Assembly (NCBI GenBank): GCA_016219875.1 | Contig: JACRJZ010000129.1 | Span: 45,377 to 109,376, forward strand | Length of the DNA stretch: 64,000 nucleotides | DNA from: Verrucomicrobiota bacterium | GTDB taxonomy: Bacteria > Verrucomicrobiota > Verrucomicrobiia > Limisphaerales > JACRJZ01 | Direction: 5' to 3' | Shown: positions 1-9,600 of the stretch, piece by piece | How the letters are laid out: every line of letters begins with the position of its first letter | Position numbering within the stretch: the first letter of the stretch is position 1 | The notes under the pieces: model-generated | Seen by the model: only the letters and a program-made list of their open reading frames with translations | What the model was told of the DNA's origin: nothing | Databases searched by the model: none | Program-made: the position numbers and the translations under genes

Positions 1-2
1 AA

Positions 3-98
3 GTGCTGAACCGGCTCGACCAGGTGGCGCGCTTCGTCTCGTTGGATTTCTCCCTGCCGCTCGCCGCCATCTATGAAGGAGTGCGCGGGCCGGCGTAG
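3..98 (+). CDS. C-terminal fragment of a gene entering from the left edge
   Basis: An open frame runs from the window edge to a TAG at 96-98 and gives a 31-residue tail ending in EGVRGPA. Third positions are GC-rich, as in the genes around it, which is the only sign that it is coding. I do not recognise the family from so short a piece, so no function is assigned. Confidence 0.35.
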   Translation: MLNRLDQVARFVSLDFSLPLAAIYEGVRGPA

Positions 99-502
99 GG
101 CTGTGCTTCCAGCGCGTCCGGCAACTCTGCCAACGGTCGCGCGCCCGCTGTATTGATGGCCCCCCGTTGACGGACGGCGCTCTCCCGAGACACTGCGGGT
201 TTTTGAAACCGCCTCTCCTCTTCGCAGATTCATCCAGCGGAACACGCCGTGCCGGCTGCTGCCGTTGCTCGTGCGCAACAATCAGGCTTGCTCGGCGCGG
301 ATCGAGATGGGCACATTTCGGGCATGACACCGCGCCACTTGTTCGTCACTTCGCTGAGGACATTGCAGGCTCTCCTTGCGTCGGCCCCAGAAGGCGCCGC
401 TTCGAGGGCGTCCCGGCGAATTCCGGACAACGTCTCTTTTTGATGAGACGTGAATGTGAATTCGCAGCCAACGAACCCCGCTACCCCACCAGAGAACCAC
501 GT
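99..502. other. Intergenic stretch without a recognisable gene
   Basis: The 404 bases between the left-edge fragment and the M6 protease are open in the protease frame, but the translation upstream of the chosen ATG is arginine- and cysteine-rich and resembles no leader peptide. I see no convincing promoter, terminator or repeat. It probably holds the protease promoter. Confidence 0.4.
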
Positions 503-3500
503 ATGGAAAATCAACTGCGTATGATGGCCCGGCGTTGCTTCAAAAACTTTCGCCTCGTGGCGATGCCGCTGGGGGCCGGCCTTGCGATGTGGACATTCGA
601 CTCCGCGCTGGCCGTGCCGGCCAACCCGCAGCCGCGGGAAGTCACGCAACCCGACGGCACCAAAATTCAGTTGCGCCTGCGCGGCGACGAGTTCTTCTCG
701 TGGCACGAGACGATCGATGGCTATGTGGTCGCCAAAGATGCCGCGGACGGATTCTGGAAGTTCGCGCAACCGGCGACCGGCAAGGCGGCGTTCAGCGCCC
801 TGGCCGGAGCACGCGTGGGCCTGGCGGACCCGGCGCGTCTTGGCCTGCGCAAACACGCCCTGCCCGAGGTGAAAGTGCTGCGGGCGCTCATCGAAGAGCG
901 CCGTCAGGCGCTGTTGGGCCAACCGGTGGAGTTGGCCGTCCCGGAAGCCCCCGCCGGGCAGCCCAAGACAAAGCCCTCGGGGACGCACTCCCCCAAGATC
1001 GCGGTGTCCGGTGTCAAAACCATCAAGAACCTCGTCATCCTCGCCTGCTTCTCAGACCACTGGGACAGCGGCAACAACACCGTGTTGCCCAGCTACGGGC
1101 GCGTGGATACCAACGAGTACATCAATCTCTTCAACCAGGTCGGCTACAACGCCGATGGCGCCGCCGGCTCAGTGAAGGACTACTACAAAGAGGTGTCTTA
1201 CGGCAAGCTGACGCTGGACTCCACCATTACGGTTTGGGTCCAGTTGCCGCACGACCGAGCCTATTACGGCGAGGGCGAACACGGCGGCCACCCCGGTTGG
1301 CTGGCGGCGGATGCCGTTGAGGCGGCTGACGCCGCCGGAGTTGATTTCTCGCTATTGGACTCGGACGGCGATGGCTGGGTGGATTGCCTGGACATCATCC
1401 ATTCGGGCTACGGTGAGGAAGCAACCGGCGACGCCAACGACGTCTGGTCGGTCAAGGGCTCCATGAGCAACATGGTCACGAAGGACCGCGTCAAGATGTT
1501 CACCTACCACACCGAACCAGCTCTGCGAGACAGCTCCGGCACCGGCATCGAACGCATCGGCACCATCTGCCACGAGACGGGGCACTTCTTCGGCCTGCCG
1601 GACCTCTACGACTACAGCGGCACCATTCAAGGCCTCGGTTCCTGGTGCTTGATGTCAGGCGGCTCGTGGAACGGCACGTCCGGCACACGGCCGGGGCATT
1701 TCAGCGCTTGGTGCAAGGTGTTCCTCGGCTTCGCCAAGACCTTTCCGATCCACTCCAAGACCGGCCTGTCGTTGCCGCGGGTCGAGGACAACGCCGTGGT
1801 GGGGATGCTGCGCGACGGGATGTCGAACGACGAGTATTTCCTGATCGAGAACCGGGCGACGACCGGGTTCGACGACTCCGGTGACGTCTTTTCCGGCTTG
1901 CTCATTTACCACGTGGACCAACGGAGCGCGAACAACAACTTGGGCGCTTGGCCGCATCCGGCCGTGAAGATCGAAGAAGCCGACGGAAACAACAACCTCA
2001 CCGAGACGGGCGATGCGTGGACCAGCACCAGCGGGCTGGCGGGCGGCTGGCGCGATCAGACCGGGAATCAGAGCGCCAACGCGATGCTGTACCAGACTGA
2101 TTCCCTGTACAACCGCAGTGACAACTCGGCTTCCTATTCCTACAACCGGCTGAAGAACTTTTCCGCGGCTGGCAGCACCATGACGTTCAACGCCCAGTCC
2201 CTGAAGACGGACGCGCCCACCCAATCCGCGCTGTCGTCAACCCCCTTTACCCTCGCCTGGGCGGCGAGTTCCCAGGCCACGAAATACGAAGTCCAGGAAG
2301 GCAGCCCAGCCACGCTGACGAGCTTTTTCGATGGTGCCGAGAGCGCGGAGGATCTGCACGACAACTGGTACGTGGCGGGCAAGACGTTGCGCGAGGTCAC
2401 CAACGCCAGCCACGTCGGCTCCGCCTGCTACACCTTGCTGCAACCCAATTACGGCGCCGTGCAGTCGTTGCTCTTGCGCAAATCGTTCAAGGTCACGACC
2501 TCCACCGTCGTTTCGTTCTACGTCGCCTCGCGGATCAGCGCCGGGAACGGCTTCATCAAGTGCGAGCTATCCAATGACGGCGGCAACACATGGAAGACCT
2601 TGAGCACGGACGATGGGGACATCGCGCCCTGGGCCTCGCGGTCTTACAATTACACAGCCATCAACGCCGCCGGCATCAGCAATGGCGACACCTGCCTCCT
2701 GCGCTTCGTCGTGGACATCGAATTCGTCTCTTACTATTCCGGATTCCCCGGTCCCGGCTTTGCCTTGGACGACATTTCGATCACCGGCACCGAAATCGCC
2801 GGCTACGGCGGCTGGACGACACTCTCGGACATCGTGACGTCACCGTCTTACCCAATTGCCGCCAAGACCGCCGGGGTTTATGCCTACCGCGTCCAGACCT
2901 ACGCCAACGGCGCGTGGCAAGGGTATGGCGCCGAAGGCGAAATCACCGTGCGGGCCAACCAAGCGCCAGCGTGGACCGTCAACCCCATCACCGGCTCGGA
3001 AGCCAATGCCTTCGTGGCCTACAGCGGCAACCTCAGCAGCCTGGCCACCGACGAGGTGAACGACGTGCTGACTTTCAGCAAAGTCAGCGGTCCGGCCTGG
3101 CTGACAATCCGCGCCGACGGCACCATCGCCGGCACGCCCCAATCAGGCGATGCCGGCGCCAACACCTTCACCGTGCGCGTGACTGACCGAGCCGGCGCCT
3201 TCGCCGACGCGACCCTGAACATTTCCGTCAACTCCCCGTACGCCAACTGGCGCCTGAACGAGTTGGCTGGGCCGACCATCTCGGACTCGGTCGCCAGCTT
3301 CCACGGCACGGCGGTTGGGAGCTTGGTGTACGGTCAAGCCGGCGCGCCGAGCGGTGGAGCCGGCAATTACGCCATCACGTTCAACGGCTCCGACACGGCC
3401 GTGTCGGTCCCGGCACTCGGTCTGACTACCGACACCATGACGATCGTCGCGTTGCTCAAGGCCAGCGGCACGCAGAACACCGATGCCGGCATTTTCTTCT

Positions 3501-4378
3501 GTCGCAGCAGCACCATCGCGGGCTTCCGGTTCGGCGGCGGCAACGCGCTTCGGTATAGCTGGAACGGCAACCTTTATACTTCCACGCTGGTCGTGCCCAA
3601 CGACGAGTGGACGTTCGTCGCGGTTGCTGTCGGTCCGACGGGCGCGACGGTGTACCTGGCCACCAGCGCAGGCGTCTCGACTTGGATCAACACGGCCCCA
3701 CATGATGTCCGCGCGTTTACCGGCACCTCGTACATTGGCTACGACTCCGGAGGGAGCACCCGCCGCTTCAACGGTACGATGGACTATGTCGCCATCTGCG
3801 GCACGACCCTCAGCGCCTCGCAAATCAGCCAACTCGCCAGAACGGCGATGAACCATCCGCCCGTGGCTTCGAGCCTGACCCTCAGAGCGCCCAAGAACGG
3901 CACCGCCACGTTCTCATTGGGCAAGTATGCCAGCGACCCGGACGGTGATGCCCTGACCGTGACCTTCAGCGGTTTCAACCACGGTGGCCGTGCCACCTGC
4001 GCAAACGGCATCGTCACCTACACGCCGGCCACCGGCTACGCTGGGGACGAAACCTTCGCCTACACCGTCGCCGACGCCAACGGGGGGACAGCTTCGGGCA
4101 CGGTGGCGGCGACCGTCCCTGCGTCGGCAAACGCCGCGAACATCCTGTCCGCGACCTACAATGGCGGCTCTCCGGCGACCGCGACGATCATCTTTGCCGG
4201 AATTCCCGGGGCGACTTACCGGCTGGAGCATACCACGGACCTGAGCACTTGGACCCAAGTGGGCAGCAATGTGGTGCTGCCGGCCATTGGCCAGGCCTCC
4301 GCTGGCCGGGCCACTGTGATACAGAACCCGGCCCCGTCTTCGGCGTTTTACCGCGCCGTCTATGTCGGCGGACCGTAG
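503..4378 (+). CDS. Secreted M6-family (immune inhibitor A-like) metalloprotease with C-terminal adhesion-type domains
   Basis: Predicted zinc-dependent extracellular protease of 1291 residues. The ATG at 503 was chosen over an in-frame upstream start because it is followed by a basic stretch and a hydrophobic signal segment ending near SALAVPA. The N-terminal FFSWHETIDGYVV segment is typical of M6 proteins. The catalytic motif HETGHFFGLPD starts at about residue 357 (HExxH, with D as the likely third-ligand region), followed by LGSWCLMSGG. Downstream are a jelly-roll-like region, a cadherin/Ig-like repeat (NQAPAWTVNPI), a LamG/concanavalin-type domain around residues 910-1120 and a further cadherin-like repeat (DPDGDALTV). 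The modular tail suggests binding of a polymer or cell surface. It is followed 31 bases later by a PEP-CTERM protein. Confidence 0.88.
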   Translation: MENQLRMMARRCFKNFRLVAMPLGAGLAMWTFDSALAVPANPQPREVTQPDGTKIQLRLRGDEFFSWHETIDGYVVAKDAADGFWKFAQPATGKAAFSALAGARVGLADPARLGLRKHALPEVKVLRALIEERRQALLGQPVELAVPEAPAGQPKTKPSGTHSPKIAVSGVKTIKNLVILACFSDHWDSGNNTVLPSYGRVDTNEYINLFNQVGYNADGAAGSVKDYYKEVSYGKLTLDSTITVWVQLPHDRAYYGEGEHGGHPGWLAADAVEAADAAGVDFSLLDSDGDGWVDCLDIIHSGYGEEATGDANDVWSVKGSMSNMVTKDRVKMFTYHTEPALRDSSGTGIERIGTICHETGHFFGLPDLYDYSGTIQGLGSWCLMSGGSWNGTSGTRPGHFSAWCKVFLGFAKTFPIHSKTGLSLPRVEDNAVVGMLRDGMSNDEYFLIENRATTGFDDSGDVFSGLLIYHVDQRSANNNLGAWPHPAVKIEEADGNNNLTETGDAWTSTSGLAGGWRDQTGNQSANAMLYQTDSLYNRSDNSASYSYNRLKNFSAAGSTMTFNAQSLKTDAPTQSALSSTPFTLAWAASSQATKYEVQEGSPATLTSFFDGAESAEDLHDNWYVAGKTLREVTNASHVGSACYTLLQPNYGAVQSLLLRKSFKVTTSTVVSFYVASRISAGNGFIKCELSNDGGNTWKTLSTDDGDIAPWASRSYNYTAINAAGISNGDTCLLRFVVDIEFVSYYSGFPGPGFALDDISITGTEIAGYGGWTTLSDIVTSPSYPIAAKTAGVYAYRVQTYANGAWQGYGAEGEITVRANQAPAWTVNPITGSEANAFVAYSGNLSSLATDEVNDVLTFSKVSGPAWLTIRADGTIAGTPQSGDAGANTFTVRVTDRAGAFADATLNISVNSPYANWRLNELAGPTISDSVASFHGTAVGSLVYGQAGAPSGGAGNYAITFNGSDTAVSVPALGLTTDTMTIVALLKASGTQNTDAGIFFCRSSTIAGFRFGGGNALRYSWNGNLYTSTLVVPNDEWTFVAVAVGPTGATVYLATSAGVSTWINTAPHDVRAFTGTSYIGYDSGGSTRRFNGTMDYVAICGTTLSASQISQLARTAMNHPPVASSLTLRAPKNGTATFSLGKYASDPDGDALTVTFSGFNHGGRATCANGIVTYTPATGYAGDETFAYTVADANGGTASGTVAATVPASANAANILSATYNGGSPATATIIFAGIPGATYRLEHTTDLSTWTQVGSNVVLPAIGQASAGRATVIQNPAPSSAFYRAVYVGGP

Positions 4379-4409
4379 CCATCTGAAACGAAACCCACTC
4401 TGAATTTCC

Positions 4410-5138
4410 ATGAAACGAACACGATTCTCACCACGGACTCAGATGAAGCTTTGGCTTTTTTCCGCTGTCTTCAGTGTGGCTCTGGCGGTCCAGGGCACTG
4501 TTTATACCTACAGCGGCAGCCCTTCGCAGGAGATTCCCGACGACTACACGTCGGGATGGGGCACCACCTTCAATTTCGAGAGTGTCGGACTGCAGATCTC
4601 TGACGTCACCGTCACGTTCACTACGTCCGGCGGGTACAACGGCGACCTCTATGCCTACCTGACGCACGGTTCGAGCACGCTGGTCCTGCTGAACCGCGTG
4701 GGGGTGGCCAATGGCACCAGCGACACTCAGCTTTTCGACAACGGGTATTCTGGAAGTGGATTCAACAACATCACCGTAAGTGACAGCGGGGCCGGCAACA
4801 TTCACAACTACGGAGGCAGCACGCTCAACAGCACGCCCACCGTCGGCGGCACCTACAAGGCCGACGGGCAGACGGCGAGTCCGGTGACGGCGCCGACGGG
4901 CTATGGCGCCAGCGGTGGCAGCGCGACGTTTGCGAACACCTTCGGTGGGAGCGATCCAAACGGGGATTGGGTGCTGTATTTCTCTGACGCATCCGGCGGT
5001 TCGGCTGCAACGCTGAACAGTTGGAGTGTGGGCATCACGACCGTGCCGGAGCCGGTGAATGCCGCGTTAAGTGTGTTTGGGCTTCTGTTCGTGGCGGCCA
5101 GTGTTCTTCGCTTCTGCCGTCGGCGGGACTCCAAGTGA
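4410..5138 (+). CDS. PEP-CTERM sorting-domain protein with a proprotein-convertase P-like domain
   Basis: Exported 242-residue protein. An N-terminal signal segment (MKLWLFSAVFSVALAVQG, also a possible start at 4443) is followed by a beta-rich region resembling P/proprotein-convertase domains (DVTVTFTTSGGYNGDLYAYL; GDWVLYFSDASGG). It ends in the tripartite exosortase signal: VPEP, a hydrophobic helix and an RFCRRR basic tail. By analogy with PEP-CTERM systems it should be processed by an exosortase and anchored or released at the surface. No exosortase gene lies in the window. Its function beyond sorting is unknown. Confidence 0.82.
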   Translation: MKRTRFSPRTQMKLWLFSAVFSVALAVQGTVYTYSGSPSQEIPDDYTSGWGTTFNFESVGLQISDVTVTFTTSGGYNGDLYAYLTHGSSTLVLLNRVGVANGTSDTQLFDNGYSGSGFNNITVSDSGAGNIHNYGGSTLNSTPTVGGTYKADGQTASPVTAPTGYGASGGSATFANTFGGSDPNGDWVLYFSDASGGSAATLNSWSVGITTVPEPVNAALSVFGLLFVAASVLRFCRRRDSK

Positions 5139-5240
5139 CCCGGCTGGGCAAGTCTCTCTGACAAGACTCTTGATCTGGCGTGTTGACTGGCGTGTAGGCT
5201 GAGGTGAGTGCGGGTCGATCTCCTGCTTCTGACCACTCAA

Positions 5241-5386
5241 CGCTTTCCACCCCTTCTGCCTTTCGCTATACGGTGCGGCTCGACGTTATGTCCGAAATCC
5301 CAAAAGCCTACGAACCGAAAGCGGTTGAAGAGAAGTGGTATCAATTCTGGCTCGACCAGAAGTGCTTTGTCGCCGACCCGCCGCGC
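5241..5386 (+). pseudogene. Truncated copy of the valS leader and first ~33 codons (copy 1)
   Basis: From the ATG at 5288 the frame reads MSEIPKAYEP and continues to CFVADPP, matching the N-terminus of intact ValRS (11129) at 30 of 31 residues. Over those 31 codons I count 8 nucleotide differences, 7 of them synonymous, and codon 2 is Ser instead of Thr. The leader (GCTATAC 23 bases before the ATG, CGGCTCGACGTT) is shared with copy 2 at 10559 but not with intact valS. The match stops abruptly against an antisense sigma-factor fragment. It is a relic, not a functional synthetase; a TATACG box in the leader could be the original valS -10 element. Confidence 0.88.
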
Positions 5387-5655
5387 TTGGCCGCGAAGTG
5401 CTCCCGCAGCCGGCTTACCGCCCGATAATGCGCGATGCTAGCGACCAGCGGCTTCAACTCCTCGACCTGCTTCACCTCGCTGACTTTCTCCACCAGTCCC
5501 CCCAACGACTCAATGGCCATGTCTTCCACATCCGCGGGCAGGAACGGCGACAGCTTCCCGCGTGCGACCGCAAACGCCACCGGCCACAGCCACCGAAACG
5601 CCTCATCCCAGGCGTCCGCGTTGCCGCACTGAAGGGCAATCAAGTCCGGTGCGTC
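5386..5655 (-). pseudogene. Fragment of an ECF-like RNA polymerase sigma factor
   Basis: The minus strand encodes a segment with DAWDEAFRWLWPVAF, ADVEDMAIESLGGLV and AHYRAVSRLREHFAAKR, which resembles the region-2 part of ECF-type sigma factors found in Verrucomicrobia and Planctomycetes. The end of the frame passes directly into the antisense of valS copy 1, so the DNA-binding region 4 is missing. The original start is unclear because a palindromic repeat lies just upstream. I treat it as a recombination remnant. The family assignment is from memory of the motif and is only moderate. Confidence 0.5.
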
Positions 5656-5702
5656 CACGGGCGGAGTTTCAAGAAGAGGGCTACGCCCTGCAAGCCGCGC
5701 CT

Positions 5703-5790
5703 TCTCTTGCCGCAAGAGAGCGCAAGGAACCCAGAGAAGAAGTCCCGTTCCCCTGTTTGCACTCTTTGTGTTCTTTTGCGGCAAAAAAAC
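5703..5790. repeat. Imperfect palindrome (CCGCAAGAGAGCGCAAGG type)
   Basis: The left arm (TTGCCGCAAGAGAGCGCAAG) and right arm (CTTTGTGTTCTTTTGCGGCA) are imperfect reverse complements around a ~15-base centre. It lies between the sigma-factor fragment and a small exported-protein gene. Confidence 0.6.
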
Positions 5791-5925
5791 TCACCTCCGA
5801 AGGTTGTATGAAATCCGGCGCGGTTTGCGATGGAGGTGGTGAAGGCTGTTCCGGTGAACAAACAAAACAACTGGCGGCAAACGCCGCTGGCACCAAGACG
5901 CAGCCTTCAAGGAAATGAAAACAAA

Positions 5926-6219
5926 ATGAAAACCCTGACCCAAATCGCCCTCCTCGCCGCCGTCCTGACCACCGCTGCCGCCGCCCGTGCCGAATGGGTG
6001 GGTGGACACTTCCGCAGCAGCGGCACCTACGTGGCGCCCTATTACCGGACGCCCGCCAACGGCAGCCCCTACGACAACCTCAGCTATCGCGGCTACCCGT
6101 CGCAGCAGCCCGGCTACATCTCGCCGCGCACCTACGATTTCGGCACCGTCCGTCCGCTGCCGGCCTACCCCAGCACCGGCACCGTCCGCCCGCTCTACCG
6201 CAATCCCTACGGCTTCTGA
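5926..6219 (+). CDS. Small exported protein with a YVAPYYRT repeat-type motif
   Basis: 97-residue protein with a clear signal peptide (MKTLTQIALLAAVLTTAAAA, cleavage near ARA). The start at 5926 follows an AAGGAAATG stretch and avoids an unlikely upstream extension. The mature part is rich in Tyr, Pro and Gly and contains GTYVAPYYRTPANGSPYDN, a motif seen in many small uncharacterised bacterial proteins that repeat a YxxPYxRTxPD-type unit. No enzymatic residues are apparent. The next gene starts 48 bases later with a very similar signal peptide, so the two may be expressed together. Confidence 0.7.
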   Translation: MKTLTQIALLAAVLTTAAAARAEWVGGHFRSSGTYVAPYYRTPANGSPYDNLSYRGYPSQQPGYISPRTYDFGTVRPLPAYPSTGTVRPLYRNPYGF

Positions 6220-6267
6220 ACCGCCGACCAACCTCCCCAACCGAAGCCATCAAGCAAAACAAACACC

Positions 6268-6588
6268 ATGAAGAACCTCCTCAAAATCGCGCTCGCTGCC
6301 GTCCTGCTCACGACTGCCGCCGTTGCCCAAGCTCAATGGAGCTCCTACCGCTACTCCACTACCACCATCTACACACAGCCGTCCTGCGGATTCTCCAGTT
6401 TCAGTTCGCCCAGCTATTCCGGCTACTCCGGGTTCAGCGGGTATTCAAGCCCGGTCACGGTTTCCGGCTCCAGCACGCGATTCGGGAACAGCGTCTATCA
6501 CAACTACCGCAGTTCTGGTGGTGGAACTCTTTCAGGAACGGCCACCTATTTTGGCAACGGTGCCTACACCACTTTGAGGGGCTGGTAG
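6268..6588 (+). CDS. Small exported Ser/Tyr/Gly-rich protein
   Basis: 106-residue protein beginning MKNLLKIALAAVLLTTAAVA with cleavage near AQAQ. The signal peptide resembles that of the upstream neighbour, suggesting a paralogous or co-recruited pair. The mature region is low-complexity, dominated by Ser, Tyr, Gly and Thr (YSGYSGFSGYSS) with a single cysteine. I do not recognise a family. It lies between valS copy 1 and the TPR-CHAT gene, so it belongs to the segment bracketed by valS fragments. Confidence 0.6.
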   Translation: MKNLLKIALAAVLLTTAAVAQAQWSSYRYSTTTIYTQPSCGFSSFSSPSYSGYSGFSGYSSPVTVSGSSTRFGNSVYHNYRSSGGGTLSGTATYFGNGAYTTLRGW

Positions 6589-6694
6589 AGCACGGTGGGG
6601 AAACCTGCGGCTGGCCGTCCTGAGAACAACGGATTGGCCAGCCTGACCGCGACCAGAACTTTGTCGAGGTCTTGCCTTCTGCGCCAAGGAGGTT

Positions 6695-9600
6695 TTGACT
6701 TGGCGGGTGCCAATTGTTGTGCGTCGATTCAAGATGACTTTGGGGCCGCTGTTTTGCGTGTTCGCGATCTCGGCGTGCCTCGTCGAAGTTTCAGCACAAA
6801 CTGGTTCCCAACAAATGCCTGCCGTCCAAGACAGAGACTCGGCCGCCAGCCGCTCGGCTGAGTTGATGAAAGAGGTTACACAGCTTTTCACGAACAAGGA
6901 GCACGAGAAGGCCCTTCTCCTGCTTGACGAATGCCTCGTTCTCAAGGAGACGGCATTCGGCTCCAACAGCCTCCAAGTTGCAGACATTCTTTTCATCAAA
7001 GGCGGCATCTCTAGGCAACAGGGGCGTTTTAGTGATGCTCTGCCTCCTTTGCAGCGATGCTTGGCAATCGAAGAGAAACTCCTCGGCAAAGACCACCCCG
7101 AGTTGATCAATGTTCTCCTCGTCCTCGGACTTACGTGCAAATCTCAAGGCGCCAGCGCCCCAGCGATTGATTACTTCGAACGCTGCCTATCAATCCAAGA
7201 GCAGCACCCAAAGGAAAGAAGACTGAATGTTGATTCCCTGCTTCAAAACTTGGCGAACCTGTACCGGACTCAGGACGATTATCGGAGAGGTTTGAGCGTG
7301 TTGGAACGTTGCCAGAAAATCCAAGAGGCTTCGTTTGGCTCGAATTCTCTCCAGGTGGCCAATTGCCTTCACAAGCAGGGGCTGATTCACCAAGACCGCG
7401 GGGACTACATTCGAGCGATGGACCTGTTCAAACGTGGGCTGGACATGAGGTTGGCCGTGGCCAAGGAAGATGATGATTTTGCGATCTGCTTGCGTGACAT
7501 CGCAGTTTCGTTTCGCAAGCAGGGATCTCCCGCTCAAGCTCTGCCACTCTACCTTCGCGCAGTTGAAACTTTGGACAAGATAAAGGCACCCGACAGCGAC
7601 AAGGTGGCGGGTGTTCTGGGAAGCTTTGCTTCGTATTACCAGGAGCAAGGGGAGTTTGAAAATGCATCAGCCCTTTATGACCGCTGCCGGGAACTGATGG
7701 AGAAGAAACATGGAGCAGACCATCCCTCCTTGGCTGCACTTCTTGGGAGCTTGGCAAACTTGAAGGAGGCCTTGGGTCACTACGAAGAATCCCTGGCTTT
7801 GCATAAGCGCAGCCTGGCAATGACGGAGCAAGCAGTTGGAACAGAGAACCGGGAGTATGCTGTCGGCTTGGGCAACTTGGGTGAGTTCCTGTTGAATCGG
7901 GGCGACACAGCTCAAGCTCTGCACCTGTGCCAGCGAAGTCTCGACATCTTGGAAAAGCTCCTCGGCACAAACCACACAGACGTGGCAAGCGCAATTTGCC
8001 GACTGGCCAGCGTTGAGGTCGAACTGGGCAACCGTGCCGAAGCCCTCTCCTTGCTGCGAAGGAGTTTGGCGATCAGGGAGGGTGTCCTCGGAACGCAGTC
8101 CCTCGACACCGCCTATTCCCTCAACAGTCTCGCAAGCCTCTTGGGTATCTTGGGTGACAATTCGACTGCTCTCGAGTTGTACACCGAAAGCTTGGCAATC
8201 ATCGAAAAGGTGCAAGGGGCGGAGAGCCCGGGCGCGGCGGCGGTGTTGGAGAATCTGGCCGTGACACACAAAGAGATTGGACAAACCCGTGAGTCACTGG
8301 CGTTGTACTCGCGCAGTCTGGCGATCAAACAAAAGATTTACGGCGCGGAACACTTGGAGATCGCAGGACTTCTCGCCAACCTCGCTGATCTTCGGAGAAT
8401 CCAAGGAGAGGCAACCGAGGCAGAAACACTTTACCGGCAGTCTTTAGCCATGAAGACAAAGTTCCTGGGACCGGACCATCCAGAAGTTGCCATAGCCCTG
8501 AACAATCTCGCGTCCATTTACCATTCTTCAGGGAGAACCGCGGAAAGCATCTCCGGATTCTCGCGCTCATCTGCTCTCCTTCGAGCCTACTTGGTGGGCC
8601 AATTCACTCGATTGTCAGGGAATGACGCTCTTCGGCTTTTTCAATTGGCCCTCTATCAAGCGGCGGTGACCCAATCTGCGTGTGCCGAAGCTCCTGCGCA
8701 AAACGCCACCGCTGCGGTTGCTGGTGCAGAACAAATCGCAGTTTGGAAAGCGTTACTGGAGGAGGTGCAAGCAACTCAAGCAGCGGTAGAGGTGGACCAG
8801 CGAGCCGCCACACAACGACTTCGCGAACAGTTGCTCACGACACAACATCAGTTGGCACGTTTGCCAGACGAAAAACTTGAGCCGCCACAGCGCGACGCAC
8901 GGCGTCGGGAATTGCAGAAAGAGCTGAACGAGCTTGAAGCAAAACTCCAACACAGTTCAACACGCGTGGCCGATTCGGTGCGAGAGCGAAGTCCGTCGTT
9001 AGTGGACTTTGCTCGGAATGTTCCCAACGATGCAGTCTTACTGGATTTCGTTGAGTTTCGCCGTTTTGATTTTGCCGCCAAGACGAACGCATGGAAGGAA
9101 CAACGCTTCGCCGCCTACCTGACTTTTCCGCTGGCCAAGGACTCGACGAATCTGTTGGTGGAACGGGTGGACTTGGGCGAGGCCGCGCCCATCAACGAGG
9201 CCGTGGAAGTCCTCTGCCGCCGCCTGGGGGCCGGGCAGTATCGGGCCAGGGACGTGGAGCCGGCCTTGCAGCGGTTGAACGCGCGGGTCTATTCACCGCT
9301 GGCCCGGCATCTCACGAACGTCGCGCACCTCATCGTCTGCCCGGATGGCCCGTTGAGCCGGGTGCCGTTCGAGATGCTCCCGGTGCCGTCCGGCGGCACG
9401 AACCGCTGGCTGGTGGAGGAGAAAACCATCAGCTACGTGAGCAGCGGGCGGGAGGTGGCGAGGATCGCCGCGCGCGCGGCAAGTCCAAGGTCCAAGGTCC
9501 AAAGTCCAAGGTCGGTCGTGTTTGGGAACCCGGATTTTGATCTGAAGCTGCCAGACGGAGTGCTGGAGAAAGGGAGTAATGGAGTGTTGCTCGCCGCAGC

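Noticed and set aside
167..502. Longer N-terminus for the M6 protease
   Set aside because: Translation of this stretch is Arg/Cys-rich with no signal peptide. The ATG at 503 gives a normal leader.
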